DNA of 59,042 nt from Chitinophagaceae bacterium (GTDB lineage Bacteria > Bacteroidota > Bacteroidia > Chitinophagales > Chitinophagaceae): positions 1 through 59,042 of the forward strand of contig JAEUVK010000040.1 of assembly GCA_016787135.1 (NCBI GenBank), written 5' to 3'. Shown here one piece after another: positions 42,773-51,897 of the stretch. Both the position numbers and the translations under genes were made by a program. Below the pieces are notes generated by a model. The model was given only the letters and a program-made list of their open reading frames with translations. It ran no database searches and had not been told where the DNA came from. Every line of letters starts with the position of its first letter. Position 1 is the first letter of the stretch.

Positions 42773-42913
42773 ATGGACCCGTTCAACGCAGCATTGAAAA
42801 TAACTGCCATAGGAATGACAGGCATTTTCGCCTTTATGTTCATTTTCTATATTTCCATCCGGATAATTGATAAAGTCTTTCCGGGAGAAGCGCTATCCGG
42901 TAACTCGGCTTAA
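42773..42913 (+). CDS. 46-residue OadG-like gamma/delta peptide, membrane anchor
   Basis: A small gene encoding 46 residues: MDPFNAALKITAIGMTGIF, then a hydrophobic helix (AFMFIFYISIRIIDKVF) and a short tail. Polar head, GMTGIF and a single helix followed by a basic-amphipathic KVF are what the N-terminal anchor of OadG-type gamma subunits looks like, but the soluble C-terminal half is absent. It begins 10 bases after the beta subunit and precedes the epimerase by 48 bases. The ATG is preceded by TTTTGTT without a clear ribosome binding site. It may pair with the soluble subunit at 39680. Confidence 0.65.
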   Translation: MDPFNAALKITAIGMTGIFAFMFIFYISIRIIDKVFPGEALSGNSA

Positions 42914-42961
42914 GAACAAAGTGCCCGATGGATCCTTTAATTATACTTTAAAAAAGAATAA

Positions 42962-43375
42962 ATGGAACTGAATTATATTGAACATATCGGTATCGCGGTG
43001 AAAGACCTGCCATCTGCCATCGGTTATTATGAAGATATACTTGGCCTCAGGTGTTATTCAATTGAGGAAGTGAAAGATCAAAAAGTGAAAACTGCCTTCT
43101 TTAAAATAGGACAAACAAAAATTGAATTGCTGGAAAGTACTTCTCCTGACGGGCCGATCGGCAAATTCATAGAAAAAAAGGGAGAAGGGATTCACCATAT
43201 CGCTTTTGCCGTAAATAACATAGAAACACAATTAGGCAATGCCGCCTCAAAAGGTATTCATCTTATTGATGAGAAGCCAAGAAAGGGCGCAGAGGGGCTT
43301 GAAATTGCGTTTCTTCATCCCAGATCAACCTTTGGAGTACTGACGGAACTCTGTGAGAATAAAAAGCAACTATGA
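42962..43375 (+). CDS. mce: Methylmalonyl-CoA epimerase
   Basis: A 137-residue VOC-fold enzyme that interconverts R- and S-methylmalonyl-CoA. The start MELNYIEHIGIAVKDLPSAIGYY holds the metal ligand His8; the second half has GEGIHHIAFAV with another His ligand and the closing STFGVLTELCE with the acidic ligand. Length and sequence match the family well. Its place between the decarboxylase and the mutase genes fits its role linking the two enzymes, which act on different stereoisomers. Confidence 0.93.
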   Translation: MELNYIEHIGIAVKDLPSAIGYYEDILGLRCYSIEEVKDQKVKTAFFKIGQTKIELLESTSPDGPIGKFIEKKGEGIHHIAFAVNNIETQLGNAASKGIHLIDEKPRKGAEGLEIAFLHPRSTFGVLTELCENKKQL

Positions 43376-43405
43376 AAAAGTAATTTTTGACTAAAACTAA
43401 TCAAC

Positions 43406-44725
43406 ATGACAAACTACGTAACCGCCGACGAAGCAGTAAAACTGATAAAATCAGGCGATAGGGTGCTGGTGCAGGCGGCATCAGCCACACCCCAGACTTT
43501 GCTGAAAGCGATGACTGCAAGGGCAGCAGAATTGCGTGATGTAGAAGTAGTACATATCCACACGGAAGGCTTTGCGGAATATGCCGATCCGAAGTATGCA
43601 GAAAGCTTCCGGACAAGTTGTTTTTTTATCGGCGCCAATATGCGTAAGTATGTGCAGATGGGAAGTGCCCAGTACAATCCCGTTTTTCTGAGTGATATTC
43701 CCCATTTATTCAGGAACGGAACGCTTCCTATTGATGTAGTACTTTTAAATGTATCACCTCCGGATAAACATGGTTACTGTTCACTTGGAGTATCTGTTGA
43801 TGTAATGGTAGGCGGGCTTGAGACCACCAAAACAATTATCGCCCAGATCAATCCTAATATGCCAAGAACAGCCGGTGATGGCATCATTCATATCAGCCGC
43901 TTTGATGCCTGTGTGGAAGTAAATGACCCTATTCATGAACTGATTCTCGGCGACCCCACACCTGAAGAAATAAGTATTGGTAAATACATAGCCGAAATGA
44001 TAGAAGATGGTTCTACCCTGCAGATGGGTATAGGCGGTATTCCGAATTCAGTATTAAGCTGCCTGACCAATCATAAAGACCTTGGTGTACACACAGAAAT
44101 GTTCTCAGAAGGCATCCTTCCACTGATCGAAAAAGGAGTAGTAAACGGAGCAAAGAAAAATGTATTGAAACGCATGATCGTCTCCGGCTTTGCAATGGGG
44201 TCAAGGAAGCTCTATGACTTCATGGATGATAACCCCATCGTATTGATGCGTGATATTGCTTTTGTGAATGACACCGCAGTGATACGCAGGAACCCGAAAG
44301 TAATTGCAATCAATTCAGCGATCGAGGTTGACCTGACAGGACAGATATGTGCTGACAGCATCGGTACTAAAATGTATTCCGGTGTGGGTGGGCAAATGGA
44401 TTTCATGAGAGGTGCCGCCCTCTCTCCCGGTGGGAAAGCGATCTGTGCTTTGCCGGCCATAACCGGTAACGGGCTCTCCAAAATCGTTCCTGTATTAAAA
44501 GAAGGAGCCGGTGTGGTTACTACCCGTGCCCATGCCCAATATATCGTAACTGAATTTGGCGTGGCAGAATTAAAAGGCAGAAACCTTGCACAGAGAGCAA
44601 AGGCCCTGATAGATGTGGCGCATCCTTCCGCAAGAGAAACACTGGAAAGAGCAGCTCATGAACGTTTCGGAAGCAGTTTGTATTCCTTTAATGTCCATAG
44701 GCTAACAGAAGCTCATATGAATTGA
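43406..44725 (+). CDS. Acyl-CoA:carboxylate CoA-transferase (acetyl-CoA hydrolase/transferase family)
   Basis: A 439-residue member of the acetyl-CoA hydrolase/transferase family (succinyl-CoA:acetate or 4-hydroxybutyrate CoA-transferases). Conserved segments include MGIGGIPNSVLSCL, the LGVHTEMFSEGILPL region that holds the active-site Glu, and SGVGGQMDFMRGAALSPGGK. The family ligates CoA onto a carboxylate through a glutamyl thioester. In this array a likely role is to pass CoA from propionyl-CoA to succinate, or to acetate. The substrate is not fixed by sequence. Confidence 0.88.
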   Translation: MTNYVTADEAVKLIKSGDRVLVQAASATPQTLLKAMTARAAELRDVEVVHIHTEGFAEYADPKYAESFRTSCFFIGANMRKYVQMGSAQYNPVFLSDIPHLFRNGTLPIDVVLLNVSPPDKHGYCSLGVSVDVMVGGLETTKTIIAQINPNMPRTAGDGIIHISRFDACVEVNDPIHELILGDPTPEEISIGKYIAEMIEDGSTLQMGIGGIPNSVLSCLTNHKDLGVHTEMFSEGILPLIEKGVVNGAKKNVLKRMIVSGFAMGSRKLYDFMDDNPIVLMRDIAFVNDTAVIRRNPKVIAINSAIEVDLTGQICADSIGTKMYSGVGGQMDFMRGAALSPGGKAICALPAITGNGLSKIVPVLKEGAGVVTTRAHAQYIVTEFGVAELKGRNLAQRAKALIDVAHPSARETLERAAHERFGSSLYSFNVHRLTEAHMN

Positions 44726-44776
44726 GAATAATCAGGTTTCTGATAACGGTTTGTTTATAAACGAAAAAAGATTATC

Positions 44777-46585
44777 ATGACAGGGCACGTTAAGCTTTTT
44801 CCGGAATTTGACGGGATAACTGCAAAGACCTGGAAAGAGATAGCTATTAAAGATCTGAAAGGGGGTGATTTTGATAAAAGACTTGTTTGGAAAACGGATG
44901 AAGGAATATCGGTTCAGCCTTTTTATACTGCAGAAGATCTTGGTTCAGTTCCGGTGATTCATAATAGCGAAAATAAAAACGGCTGGCTGAACTATGTTGA
45001 AGTTGATACGTCCGACCAGGCGGCAGCAAATAAATTCATCCGACGGATGATACCTTTTGCTATCAGCGGTGTATTGTTGAAGGTTGAAGATCCCGGAAAA
45101 ATTGATTTCGATACCCTGCTCAATGATATTAACCCGGGGAAGATTCAAATCTCCTTTAAGTTACCAGAGCCCTCTCCTTCTCTTTTCAACGATTACTTTA
45201 AATTCCTGGCGTCTCGAGACATTGAATTATCAGCTGTTCATGGATTTGTTCAATCAGATGTACTGGAAACCTGGTCAATAACCGGGCAGGACCCGGATAT
45301 TGAAGCCTTGGCAGAGCAAATAAGGATTACGTCGCAGGCCGAACATTTCCGGGGTTTGATGTTGAGTTCGCATTCTTTTGTCAATGCGGGTTCGGGTATC
45401 GTTCAGGAACTGGCTTTTACTCTTAACAAAATAACTGATACTGTTGAGCTGCTGGAGAAGGCAGGACTTGAAAGAGGGAAGATCATTGGGCAACTGGCGT
45501 TACACTTGGCTATTGGTGGCGATTATTTCTTTGAGATAGCCAAATTGAGAGCCATAAGACCATTGCTGGCAACGGTACTTGAACGTTATTCAGTAACTGT
45601 TCCGGTTGTTCCTGTTATCAGCTCCAGTTCTGGTTGGTCAAAATCATTGTATGACCCGAATGTGAACATGCTCAGAAATACGACAGAAGCCATGTCAGCC
45701 ATCCTAGGGGGTTGTGATGCTGTCCTTATCCAACCTCATGACAGTACGTTTAAAATGCCGGATGAATTCAGTCACCGGGTAGCTTTGAATATCTCCAACC
45801 TGCTGAAGGAGGAATCCTATTTTGATAAAGTAGCTGATCCGGCTGCCGGTTCTTATTATATCGAAACGATCACAGCGAAGCTGGCGGATAAAACACTGCA
45901 GCTATTTAGTGAGATCGAATCAAATGGTGGTTACGTAGAATCGTTTGTTGAAGGGGTGATACAGGAAAAGATAGCAGAGCTGAAAAACAAAAAGGAAGAC
46001 GAAACAGCTTCCAGGAGAAAGGTGTATGTAGGCACCAACAAATATCCGAACCTGCAGGAAAAAATTCCAATGGCCCTGGAGGCGTTAGCTGTTTCTGCAG
46101 ATCGTGATATTCCGTTGCTACGGTCACAAAGAGCAACTTATTTATTCGAACAAATGAGGCAGCGGACCCAGCAACAGTTTGAGTTGACAGGGAAACTTCC
46201 CAAAGTTTATCTCGCTTGCTTCGGCAACCTTGCAATGCGCAAAGCCCGGGCCTCATTTGCTGCAGAATTCTTTGGAACAGCCGGATTTGAGATAACAGAA
46301 GAACACTTTTTTGATGATGCCAGGAAGGGAGCCAAAGAAAGTGCAGAAAGTGATGCAGACATTGTAGTGATGTGTTCATCCGATGTGGAGTATGAAACCG
46401 AAGGAAAAGTTTTTGCAGAAGCCTTTAAAGAGCATGCTGCAGGCAAGAAGTTGATACTGGCAGGCTACCCTGCTGAAATAATTGAGGCATTAAAACTGGC
46501 AGGGGTAGATGATTTTATACATGTGAAAACGAATGTGACCGGATTTATAGCTACCCTGCAGGACGAATTATTTGCTGTACAATAA
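44777..46585 (+). CDS. mutA: Methylmalonyl-CoA mutase small (beta) subunit
   Basis: A 602-residue mutase small subunit. The barrel domain (about 20-400) is preserved, with [13 protein letters not shown] and [20 protein letters not shown]. In the C-terminal B12-like domain (about 470-602, [25 protein letters not shown]) the DxHxxG cobalamin-ligand motif is absent, which is normal for this non-catalytic partner. It assembles with the catalytic subunit encoded 11 bases downstream, and together they isomerise succinyl-CoA and R-methylmalonyl-CoA. Confidence 0.95.
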   Translation: MTGHVKLFPEFDGITAKTWKEIAIKDLKGGDFDKRLVWKTDEGISVQPFYTAEDLGSVPVIHNSENKNGWLNYVEVDTSDQAAANKFIRRMIPFAISGVLLKVEDPGKIDFDTLLNDINPGKIQISFKLPEPSPSLFNDYFKFLASRDIELSAVHGFVQSDVLETWSITGQDPDIEALAEQIRITSQAEHFRGLMLSSHSFVNAGSGIVQELAFTLNKITDTVELLEKAGLERGKIIGQLALHLAIGGDYFFEIAKLRAIRPLLATVLERYSVTVPVVPVISSSSGWSKSLYDPNVNMLRNTTEAMSAILGGCDAVLIQPHDSTFKMPDEFSHRVALNISNLLKEESYFDKVADPAAGSYYIETITAKLADKTLQLFSEIESNGGYVESFVEGVIQEKIAELKNKKEDETASRRKVYVGTNKYPNLQEKIPMALEALAVSADRDIPLLRSQRATYLFEQMRQRTQQQFELTGKLPKVYLACFGNLAMRKARASFAAEFFGTAGFEITEEHFFDDARKGAKESAESDADIVVMCSSDVEYETEGKVFAEAFKEHAAGKKLILAGYPAEIIEALKLAGVDDFIHVKTNVTGFIATLQDELFAVQ

Positions 46586-46596
46586 AATCACAGGCA

Positions 46597-48738
46597 ATGA
46601 AACCGGATTTTACTGATATAAGATTGATAAATAAGGAAGCATCAAAACCATACGCAGGAAACTGGACTTCGATATGGGATACGGCTGAGAAGATCGGAAT
46701 AAAACCAGTTTTTGCTAAAGAGGATATATTACACACAGAGCATTTGAATTTTGGCGCAGGGCTGCCTCCCTTTCTTCGTGGCCCCTATTCCAGTATGTAT
46801 GTTTTACAACCCTGGACGATCCGGCAATATGCCGGTTTTTCTACAGCAGAAGCATCCAATGCTTTTTACAGAAGAAACCTGGTAGCAGGTCAAAAAGGAT
46901 TATCTGTCGCTTTTGATCTGGCCACGCACAGGGGATATGACTCAGATCACCCGAGAGTAGTGGGTGATGTAGGTAAAGCAGGAGTAGCAATAGACTCTAT
47001 TCTTGACATGAAGATATTGTTTGACCAGATACCACTGGATAAGATGTCGGTGAGCATGACCATGAATGGGGCCGTGGTCCCGGTAATGGCATTTTATATT
47101 GTGGCCGCTGAAGAACAAGGGGTGAGCATGAATAAATTAAGCGGTACCATTCAGAATGATATTCTCAAAGAATTCATGGTGCGGAATACCTATATCTACC
47201 CACCCAAACCTTCCATGCGTATCATTGGTGATATATTCCGGTTCACCAGCCAGCATATGCCGAAATTTAACTCCATTTCCATTTCGGGCTACCATATGCA
47301 GGAGGCAGGTGCAACAGCAGATATTGAACTAGCCTACACATTGGCCGATGGATTAGAATATATCCGCACAGGAATTGAAGCTGGTTTGAAGATTGATGAT
47401 TTTGCTCCCCGGTTATCTTTCTTCTGGGCTGTTGGGATGAACCATTTTATGGAGATCGCCAAGATGCGGGCCGCAAGGATGTTGTGGGCAAAGATTGTGA
47501 AGCAATTCAATCCACAGAATCCAAAATCCATGGCATTGCGTACTCATTCACAAACCTCGGGATGGAGCTTGAGCGAACAGGATCCGTATAATAATGTGGC
47601 AAGAACCTGTATCGAAGCAATGGCGGCTGCCTGTGGTCATACGCAGTCGTTACACACTAATGCGCTGGATGAAGCTATTGCTTTGCCTACTGATTACTCT
47701 GCAAGGATCGCCAGGAATACGCAATTGTATATACAGGATGAGACAAATATGACCAAAGTGGTAGATCCATGGGGTGGCTCTTATTATGTAGAATATCTTA
47801 CTCATGAAATTGCACAAAAAGCCTGGGCACATATAACTGAAATAGAGGGGCTGGGCGGAATGGCCAAAGCGATTGAAACAGGTATTCCTAAAATGCGAAT
47901 TGAAGAAGCGGCTGCCAGAAAACAGGCAAGGATAGACTCCGGCGCTGATGTTATTGTAGGAGTGAATAAGTTTCAGGTGAATGAGAAATCAGATATTGAA
48001 GTGCTTGAAGTAGATAATACTGCTGTCAGAAATGCACAGGTAGAGCGGATTAAGAAATTAAAGTTGGAAAGAAATACTGAAGCAGTAACGACCGCATTAA
48101 ATGCTATTACTGAATCAGCCAGAACAGGTAACGGCAACCTGCTTGAGCTGGCTGTTGATGCAGCAAGAAAAAGAGCTACACTGGGCGAGATATCCGATGC
48201 GATGGAATCAGTCTTTGGCAGACACAAAGCAACTGTAAGAACTATTTCAGGTGTTTACTCGAGTGAATCGTATAACGATAAAGACTTTAAAGAAGTACTC
48301 GATCTTACTGACAGGTTTGCTGAAGAAGAAGGAAGAAGACCGAGGATCATGATCGCCAAAATGGGACAGGACGGTCATGACAGGGGAGCCAAAGTAGTAG
48401 CTACATCCTTTGCCGATATGGGTTTTGATGTGGATATGGGCCCTCTGTTCCAGACACCGGAGGAAGTAGCGAGGCAGGCAGCTGAGAATGATGTTGATTT
48501 CATTGGAGCTTCATCATTAGCAGCCGGGCATAAAACGTTGATACCACAATTAATTGAAGAGTTAAAAAGATTGGGAAGGGAAGATATCCTGGTAGTGACT
48601 GGGGGAGTAATTCCCCGGCAGGACTATGAATACCTGTATGAAAAAGGTGTAGTGGCTGTATTTGGTCCCGGTTCAAAGATCCCGAAATGCGCCAGGCTAA
48701 TGCTTGAGAAGCTGCGGAAGGCAGTTCATATATCATAA
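46597..48738 (+). CDS. mutB: Methylmalonyl-CoA mutase catalytic subunit
   Basis: A 713-residue B12-dependent mutase subunit. The N-terminal barrel has [18 protein letters not shown] and [21 protein letters not shown]; the C-terminal B12-binding domain carries [13 protein letters not shown] with His594 as the lower axial cobalt ligand. It interconverts succinyl-CoA and R-methylmalonyl-CoA. The gene follows the small subunit by 11 bases and ends the array; an intrinsic terminator stands 25 bases downstream. meaB, its protector GTPase, lies at the other end of the cluster on the opposite strand. Confidence 0.97.
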   Translation: MKPDFTDIRLINKEASKPYAGNWTSIWDTAEKIGIKPVFAKEDILHTEHLNFGAGLPPFLRGPYSSMYVLQPWTIRQYAGFSTAEASNAFYRRNLVAGQKGLSVAFDLATHRGYDSDHPRVVGDVGKAGVAIDSILDMKILFDQIPLDKMSVSMTMNGAVVPVMAFYIVAAEEQGVSMNKLSGTIQNDILKEFMVRNTYIYPPKPSMRIIGDIFRFTSQHMPKFNSISISGYHMQEAGATADIELAYTLADGLEYIRTGIEAGLKIDDFAPRLSFFWAVGMNHFMEIAKMRAARMLWAKIVKQFNPQNPKSMALRTHSQTSGWSLSEQDPYNNVARTCIEAMAAACGHTQSLHTNALDEAIALPTDYSARIARNTQLYIQDETNMTKVVDPWGGSYYVEYLTHEIAQKAWAHITEIEGLGGMAKAIETGIPKMRIEEAAARKQARIDSGADVIVGVNKFQVNEKSDIEVLEVDNTAVRNAQVERIKKLKLERNTEAVTTALNAITESARTGNGNLLELAVDAARKRATLGEISDAMESVFGRHKATVRTISGVYSSESYNDKDFKEVLDLTDRFAEEEGRRPRIMIAKMGQDGHDRGAKVVATSFADMGFDVDMGPLFQTPEEVARQAAENDVDFIGASSLAAGHKTLIPQLIEELKRLGREDILVVTGGVIPRQDYEYLYEKGVVAVFGPGSKIPKCARLMLEKLRKAVHIS

Positions 48739-48762
48739 AAGATTGCTGCTTTTATTATACTA

Positions 48763-48788
48763 AGCGAAACCTGTAGTTTCGCTTTTTT
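48763..48788 (+). terminator. Intrinsic terminator ending the Na+-pump/mutase array
   Basis: A perfect eight-base stem (AGCGAAAC at 48763-48770 and GTTTCGCT at 48776-48783) with a five-base loop is followed by a run of six T (48783-48788). It lies just past the mutB stop codon, so the array probably ends here. Confidence 0.9.
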
Positions 48789-48817
48789 ATTTATCATCTT
48801 TCAGCTACTCATTAAAC

Positions 48818-49315
48818 ATGAAACAATTGATCCTGGTGCGTCATGCTAAAAGCGACTGGAGCACTCTTTCATTAAGTGACTTTGACCGCCCGTTGAATGA
48901 AAGAGGCAAAAGGGATGCACCTGTGATGGCACAACGTCTCCTTGACAAAAAGATCAAGATAGATGCGTTTGTTTCAAGTCCGGCCAGACGGGCAAGAAAG
49001 ACCGCTTCGGTGTTTGCGAAAGAGTATAAAAGGGATAAGGGAGACATAATTTTCATTGAAGACCTGTATGCGGCGCCTCCGGAGATATTTTACGAGGTAA
49101 TTGATAAGTTTGATGACCACTTTGATTCGGTTGCTATTTTTTCTCATAATCCCGGTATCACCGATTTTGCAAACAGTCTTTCAGATACTCGGATAAACAA
49201 TATCCCCACCTGTGGCATTTTTGCTGTAAAGGCATGCATTGAAAAATGGAAAGACTTCAAAGAGGCGGATAAAGAATTCTGGTTTGTTGACTATCCCAAA
49301 GCTGGCCCGGATTAG
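48818..49315 (+). CDS. SixA-like phosphohistidine phosphatase
   Basis: A 165-residue member of the histidine phosphatase superfamily. The phospho-acceptor motif is LVRHAKSDW with His9, supported by the conserved FDRPLNERGKRDAP, the SSPARRARKTA site and the late FSHNPGITDF histidine. Stand-alone proteins of this size are SixA-like and can remove phosphate from histidine phosphotransfer domains, so a signalling role is possible. It overlaps the 3' end of a convergent transporter by four bases. Substrate is not known. Confidence 0.85.
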   Translation: MKQLILVRHAKSDWSTLSLSDFDRPLNERGKRDAPVMAQRLLDKKIKIDAFVSSPARRARKTASVFAKEYKRDKGDIIFIEDLYAAPPEIFYEVIDKFDDHFDSVAIFSHNPGITDFANSLSDTRINNIPTCGIFAVKACIEKWKDFKEADKEFWFVDYPKAGPD

Positions 49316-50269
49316 GGGAATCGCTTCTTCATACTTACCAGATAAACGCCTCCCAGTATCATGATCCCTGCAATGATCTTTTGCGAAGTAAGCTGTTCAT
49401 TAAAGAACAAGACCGCAATAGCCACAGCAAAGACAAGCTGAATGTAAATATAGGCGCTGGTAGTACCCGGCCCTAAAATACGGATGCCATATGCATTGAG
49501 TACATAAGCGAGAAAAGTTCCAGCCAAAATTACGAAGGCCAGCACTCCTGCATACTTCAAACCAAAGACCTGCCAGTGAATATTGCCAAATTGTAACCAC
49601 CCTATGGGTAGCATCATGATAAAGCCAAATGTGAACACCCATCTTACTACCTGCAGTGAAGTATATCGCTCCATTAGTGGTTTTACCAGGATAAAATAAA
49701 AGGCGTAGGATATTCCATTCAATACAATGAAAATATCACCGAGCAGGTAATCTTTGGGCTGGGATGTATTTTGTTTCCCTGCGATCAGCCACACAGATCC
49801 CATCACTCCCAACGCCAAACCGGCTATTTTTAAAATGGTTACTCTTTCTTTTAATATCCAGAAAGCAAGGATGGTGATCAGTATCGGTGAGCAAAGCATG
49901 AGCAGCGAAGCATGTATCGCTGTGGTCAGGGTAAGCCCCTTAATGAACAACATCTGGTTGACAGTTACGCCTAATAAACCACAAAGTGCTAATCTCCCGA
50001 TATCCCTCCGCTGCATCGGCATTTTATTTTTTGGCAAACACCCAAAGTGTCCAGAAAAGCAGAAGGCTGCCACCTACCCTGAGCAGATTCAATGCATAAG
50101 GCCCTACAGGGGCGGGAGAGATGATTTTTACAAAACTGTAGTTGATAGCAAAGAAAAGATTGGTGCCCAGAACAGCGATATGTGCTTTAAGTACCGGTTT
50201 CAGATAATAAAAATGAAAAGCAAAGGTAAATGAGAAACGCCTAGTGAATAGAGACCATAAGTTTTTCAA
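49312..50269 (-). pseudogene. EamA/DMT-family transporter, frameshifted
   Basis: Two - strand frames form one EamA-type transporter. The first, from 50269, has helices such as IAVLGTNLFFAINYSFVKII and LLRVGGSLLLFWTLWVFA and ends at a stop at 50024. The second, 49312-50073, continues with about eight helices (RRDIGRLALCGLLGVTVNQM). The junction is a six-base homopolymer (50027-50032); a five-base run would join VFA-KNKMPMQRRD in one frame. The only upstream start codon is a TTG at 50269 that overlaps the glycosyltransferase gene, so N-terminal decay or an error is possible. If real, the product would be a drug/metabolite exporter. Confidence 0.6.
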
Positions 50270-51353
50270 CAGCTATATGTAAGCTGTGCTCATTACCGGC
50301 AACAGGGATATGGTAAGAAAACTCCTTAGCCTGTTTGATGGCGTTGTTCAATGAAAAGCGTCTTTGAGCGATACAGACCGCTTGTTTTTTTTCAGACAAA
50401 TATTTTCCAAGGTATTCCTGTTCTGTCTGCCCGGGTGTTGGGATAAGGATACTTTTCTTTTGCAATTTGACCAGGTCCATGATTGTACTGTAACCGCTGC
50501 GGCTAATGATATATTCCGCCCGGCTCATTTCCCTGCTCAGTTCTTCGGCAGGGAGATGATTATAAAACCTTATCTGATTTGTAGAAGGAATGATATTGAC
50601 AGATGCAGGAAGCCCCCGGACAACGGTAGCCGTTCCCGGATAATGAGCGATCTCTTTGATAATTTTTTCCTCTAAAATACTTCGCTGCGGCTCCGGCCCT
50701 GATAAAACAATCAATAGGTGACCTTCGGTTTCTTTAATTTCCTTTTTATCAAACCGGGATAATAATCCGGTATACCGGACAGGTATCTCAGGCAATACGG
50801 CGGGATGGGATAATTCGCTTGCCAGGCTGGTCTCGCCTGCAAAATCAGGTACCCAGCATTCGGAAAAATGATTGATGTATTGATAGGCTCTCTTTTGTAA
50901 TAGCCGTTCACTCCACCTGCCTAATGGGCTTTTGATGGTCAACTGGTGCGTAATGAATATACTGGGAACAGATGGATGATATAACCCATACCGGTTATCG
51001 GAGATCACTGCTGCAAAACCATACTCTTTCAGCATTTTTTTCAGCCAGTCATTTTCCTTCCTGATGGTTCTTAATATACTGCCGCTTTGGGTGATCATGT
51101 TCCATAACATAGAGCTTGCATGTCTGCCATATCTTACCCTATAGCCGGGCAAATTCAGGAAACAGAGATCCTGAAATTCCTGTTTCAGTAATATTTCCTG
51201 AGCGCCTTCGCCAGCCAGCCATACCTCACATTTGTGTTTCAGTAATTCATAAATGACGGGGATGCAGCGGGTGGCATGGCCTAGTCCCCAGTCGAGCGGG
51301 GCTACCAGGATGCGTGGTTTACGGGGGATATTTACTTCCGGGGCCGGGTTCAT
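50241..51353 (-). CDS. Glycosyltransferase (GT28/GT-B-like)
   Basis: A 370-residue GT-B-fold protein. It begins with the nucleotide-sugar-transferase pattern ILVAPLDWGLGHATRCIPVIYELLKH, has a middle linker with VRYTGLLSRF, and ends with a C-terminal half containing SRSGYSTIMDLVKLQKKSILIPTPGQTEQEYLGKYL, close to the donor-binding motif of MurG/UgtP-like enzymes. No signal peptide is seen, so it is cytoplasmic or peripheral. Sugar and acceptor cannot be told from sequence. The transporter gene begins inside its last codons on the same strand; a possible partner link is unproved. Confidence 0.85.
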   Translation of the reverse strand: MNPAPEVNIPRKPRILVAPLDWGLGHATRCIPVIYELLKHKCEVWLAGEGAQEILLKQEFQDLCFLNLPGYRVRYGRHASSMLWNMITQSGSILRTIRKENDWLKKMLKEYGFAAVISDNRYGLYHPSVPSIFITHQLTIKSPLGRWSERLLQKRAYQYINHFSECWVPDFAGETSLASELSHPAVLPEIPVRYTGLLSRFDKKEIKETEGHLLIVLSGPEPQRSILEEKIIKEIAHYPGTATVVRGLPASVNIIPSTNQIRFYNHLPAEELSREMSRAEYIISRSGYSTIMDLVKLQKKSILIPTPGQTEQEYLGKYLSEKKQAVCIAQRRFSLNNAIKQAKEFSYHIPVAGNEHSLHIAVEKLMVSIH

Positions 51354-51385
51354 ATAATTTTTTCAGGGTTTGAACCCCTGCGCAT

Positions 51386-51407
51386 ACTATTTTGTTTGTA
51401 AAATAGT
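51386..51407. repeat. Perfect 8-base inverted repeat before the small lipoprotein gene
   Basis: ACTATTTT (51386-51393) and AAAATAGT (51400-51407) form a perfect inverted repeat with a six-base centre (GTTTGT). It lies 21 bases before the lipoprotein start at 51428, in the divergent region with the glycosyltransferase gene. It could be an operator or a leader hairpin. Confidence 0.5.
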
Positions 51408-51427
51408 TTTAATTTACAAAGCATAAT

Positions 51428-51562
51428 ATGAAAAACATCACCAAAATAGCATTCTTGCTGCTGCTGGCGGGTTTATTTGTTTTATCAGCTTGCAACAGGA
51501 ACTATTATTCCGGAACGGGCAAGGGAGGCCGTGGATGCGGCTGCCCCAGCAACGTACGATGA
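51428..51562 (+). CDS. 44-residue lipoprotein, unknown function
   Basis: A short gene in a different frame from the longer open frame that overlaps it. The product starts MKNITKIAFLLLLAGLFVLSAC, a clean lipoprotein signal with the lipobox LSAC (Cys22), then NRNYYSGTGKGGRGCGCPSNVR. The mature peptide has only 22 residues after the lipidated cysteine, with a GKGGRGCGCP core whose two cysteines might bind metal or form a disulfide. It ends in a TGA overlapped by an out-of-frame ATG, 22 bases before the next gene. A peptide this size may be missed by automated callers. Confidence 0.7.
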   Translation: MKNITKIAFLLLLAGLFVLSACNRNYYSGTGKGGRGCGCPSNVR

Positions 51563-51584
51563 AATTATTAATACTGAAGCTGCC

Positions 51585-51827
51585 ATGAGAATCCCCAGTC
51601 GAGATCTGCTGGTTTTATTGAAAGATGAATATGCCAGCCAGAGAGCTATAGAGCAGGAAGTGGAAAGCATTAATGATATGCTGATGCAGGCTGAATCTCC
51701 CGAGCAGTTCTGCAGGGCGCATGAATTAGTAGTGCGCACCGGTATCACATCCAAATCTAAAAAGATACTACAGGCTATACGTTATACGGAGTTAAAGCCT
51801 TTCCGGTTTCTGATCAATAAGAATTAG
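51585..51827 (+). CDS. Hypothetical protein, 80 residues
   Basis: An 80-residue soluble protein beginning MRIPSRDLLVLLKDEYASQR, mostly helical (RAIEQEVESINDMLMQ, CRAHELVVRTGITSK) and basic at the C-terminus. A longer frame to a TTG at 51477 overlaps the lipoprotein signal peptide and lacks protein-like content, so ATG at 51585 was chosen. It lies 22 bases after the lipoprotein gene and is followed by a strong terminator, so the two probably form a bicistronic unit. No family was recognised. Confidence 0.6.
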   Translation: MRIPSRDLLVLLKDEYASQRAIEQEVESINDMLMQAESPEQFCRAHELVVRTGITSKSKKILQAIRYTELKPFRFLINKN

Positions 51828-51851
51828 TTATTACGACGCTGTAAAATTTGA

Positions 51852-51876
51852 AGAGGGCCTTAGAGCCCTCTTTTTT
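51852..51876 (+). terminator. Intrinsic terminator after the 80-residue gene
   Basis: A perfect seven-base stem (AGAGGGC at 51852-51858 and GCCCTCT at 51865-51871, six-base loop) is followed by a T run to 51876. It also lies near the 3' end of the convergent aminotransferase gene at 51898. Confidence 0.85.
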
Positions 51877-51897
51877 GCTATATTTTGTTTCATATCC

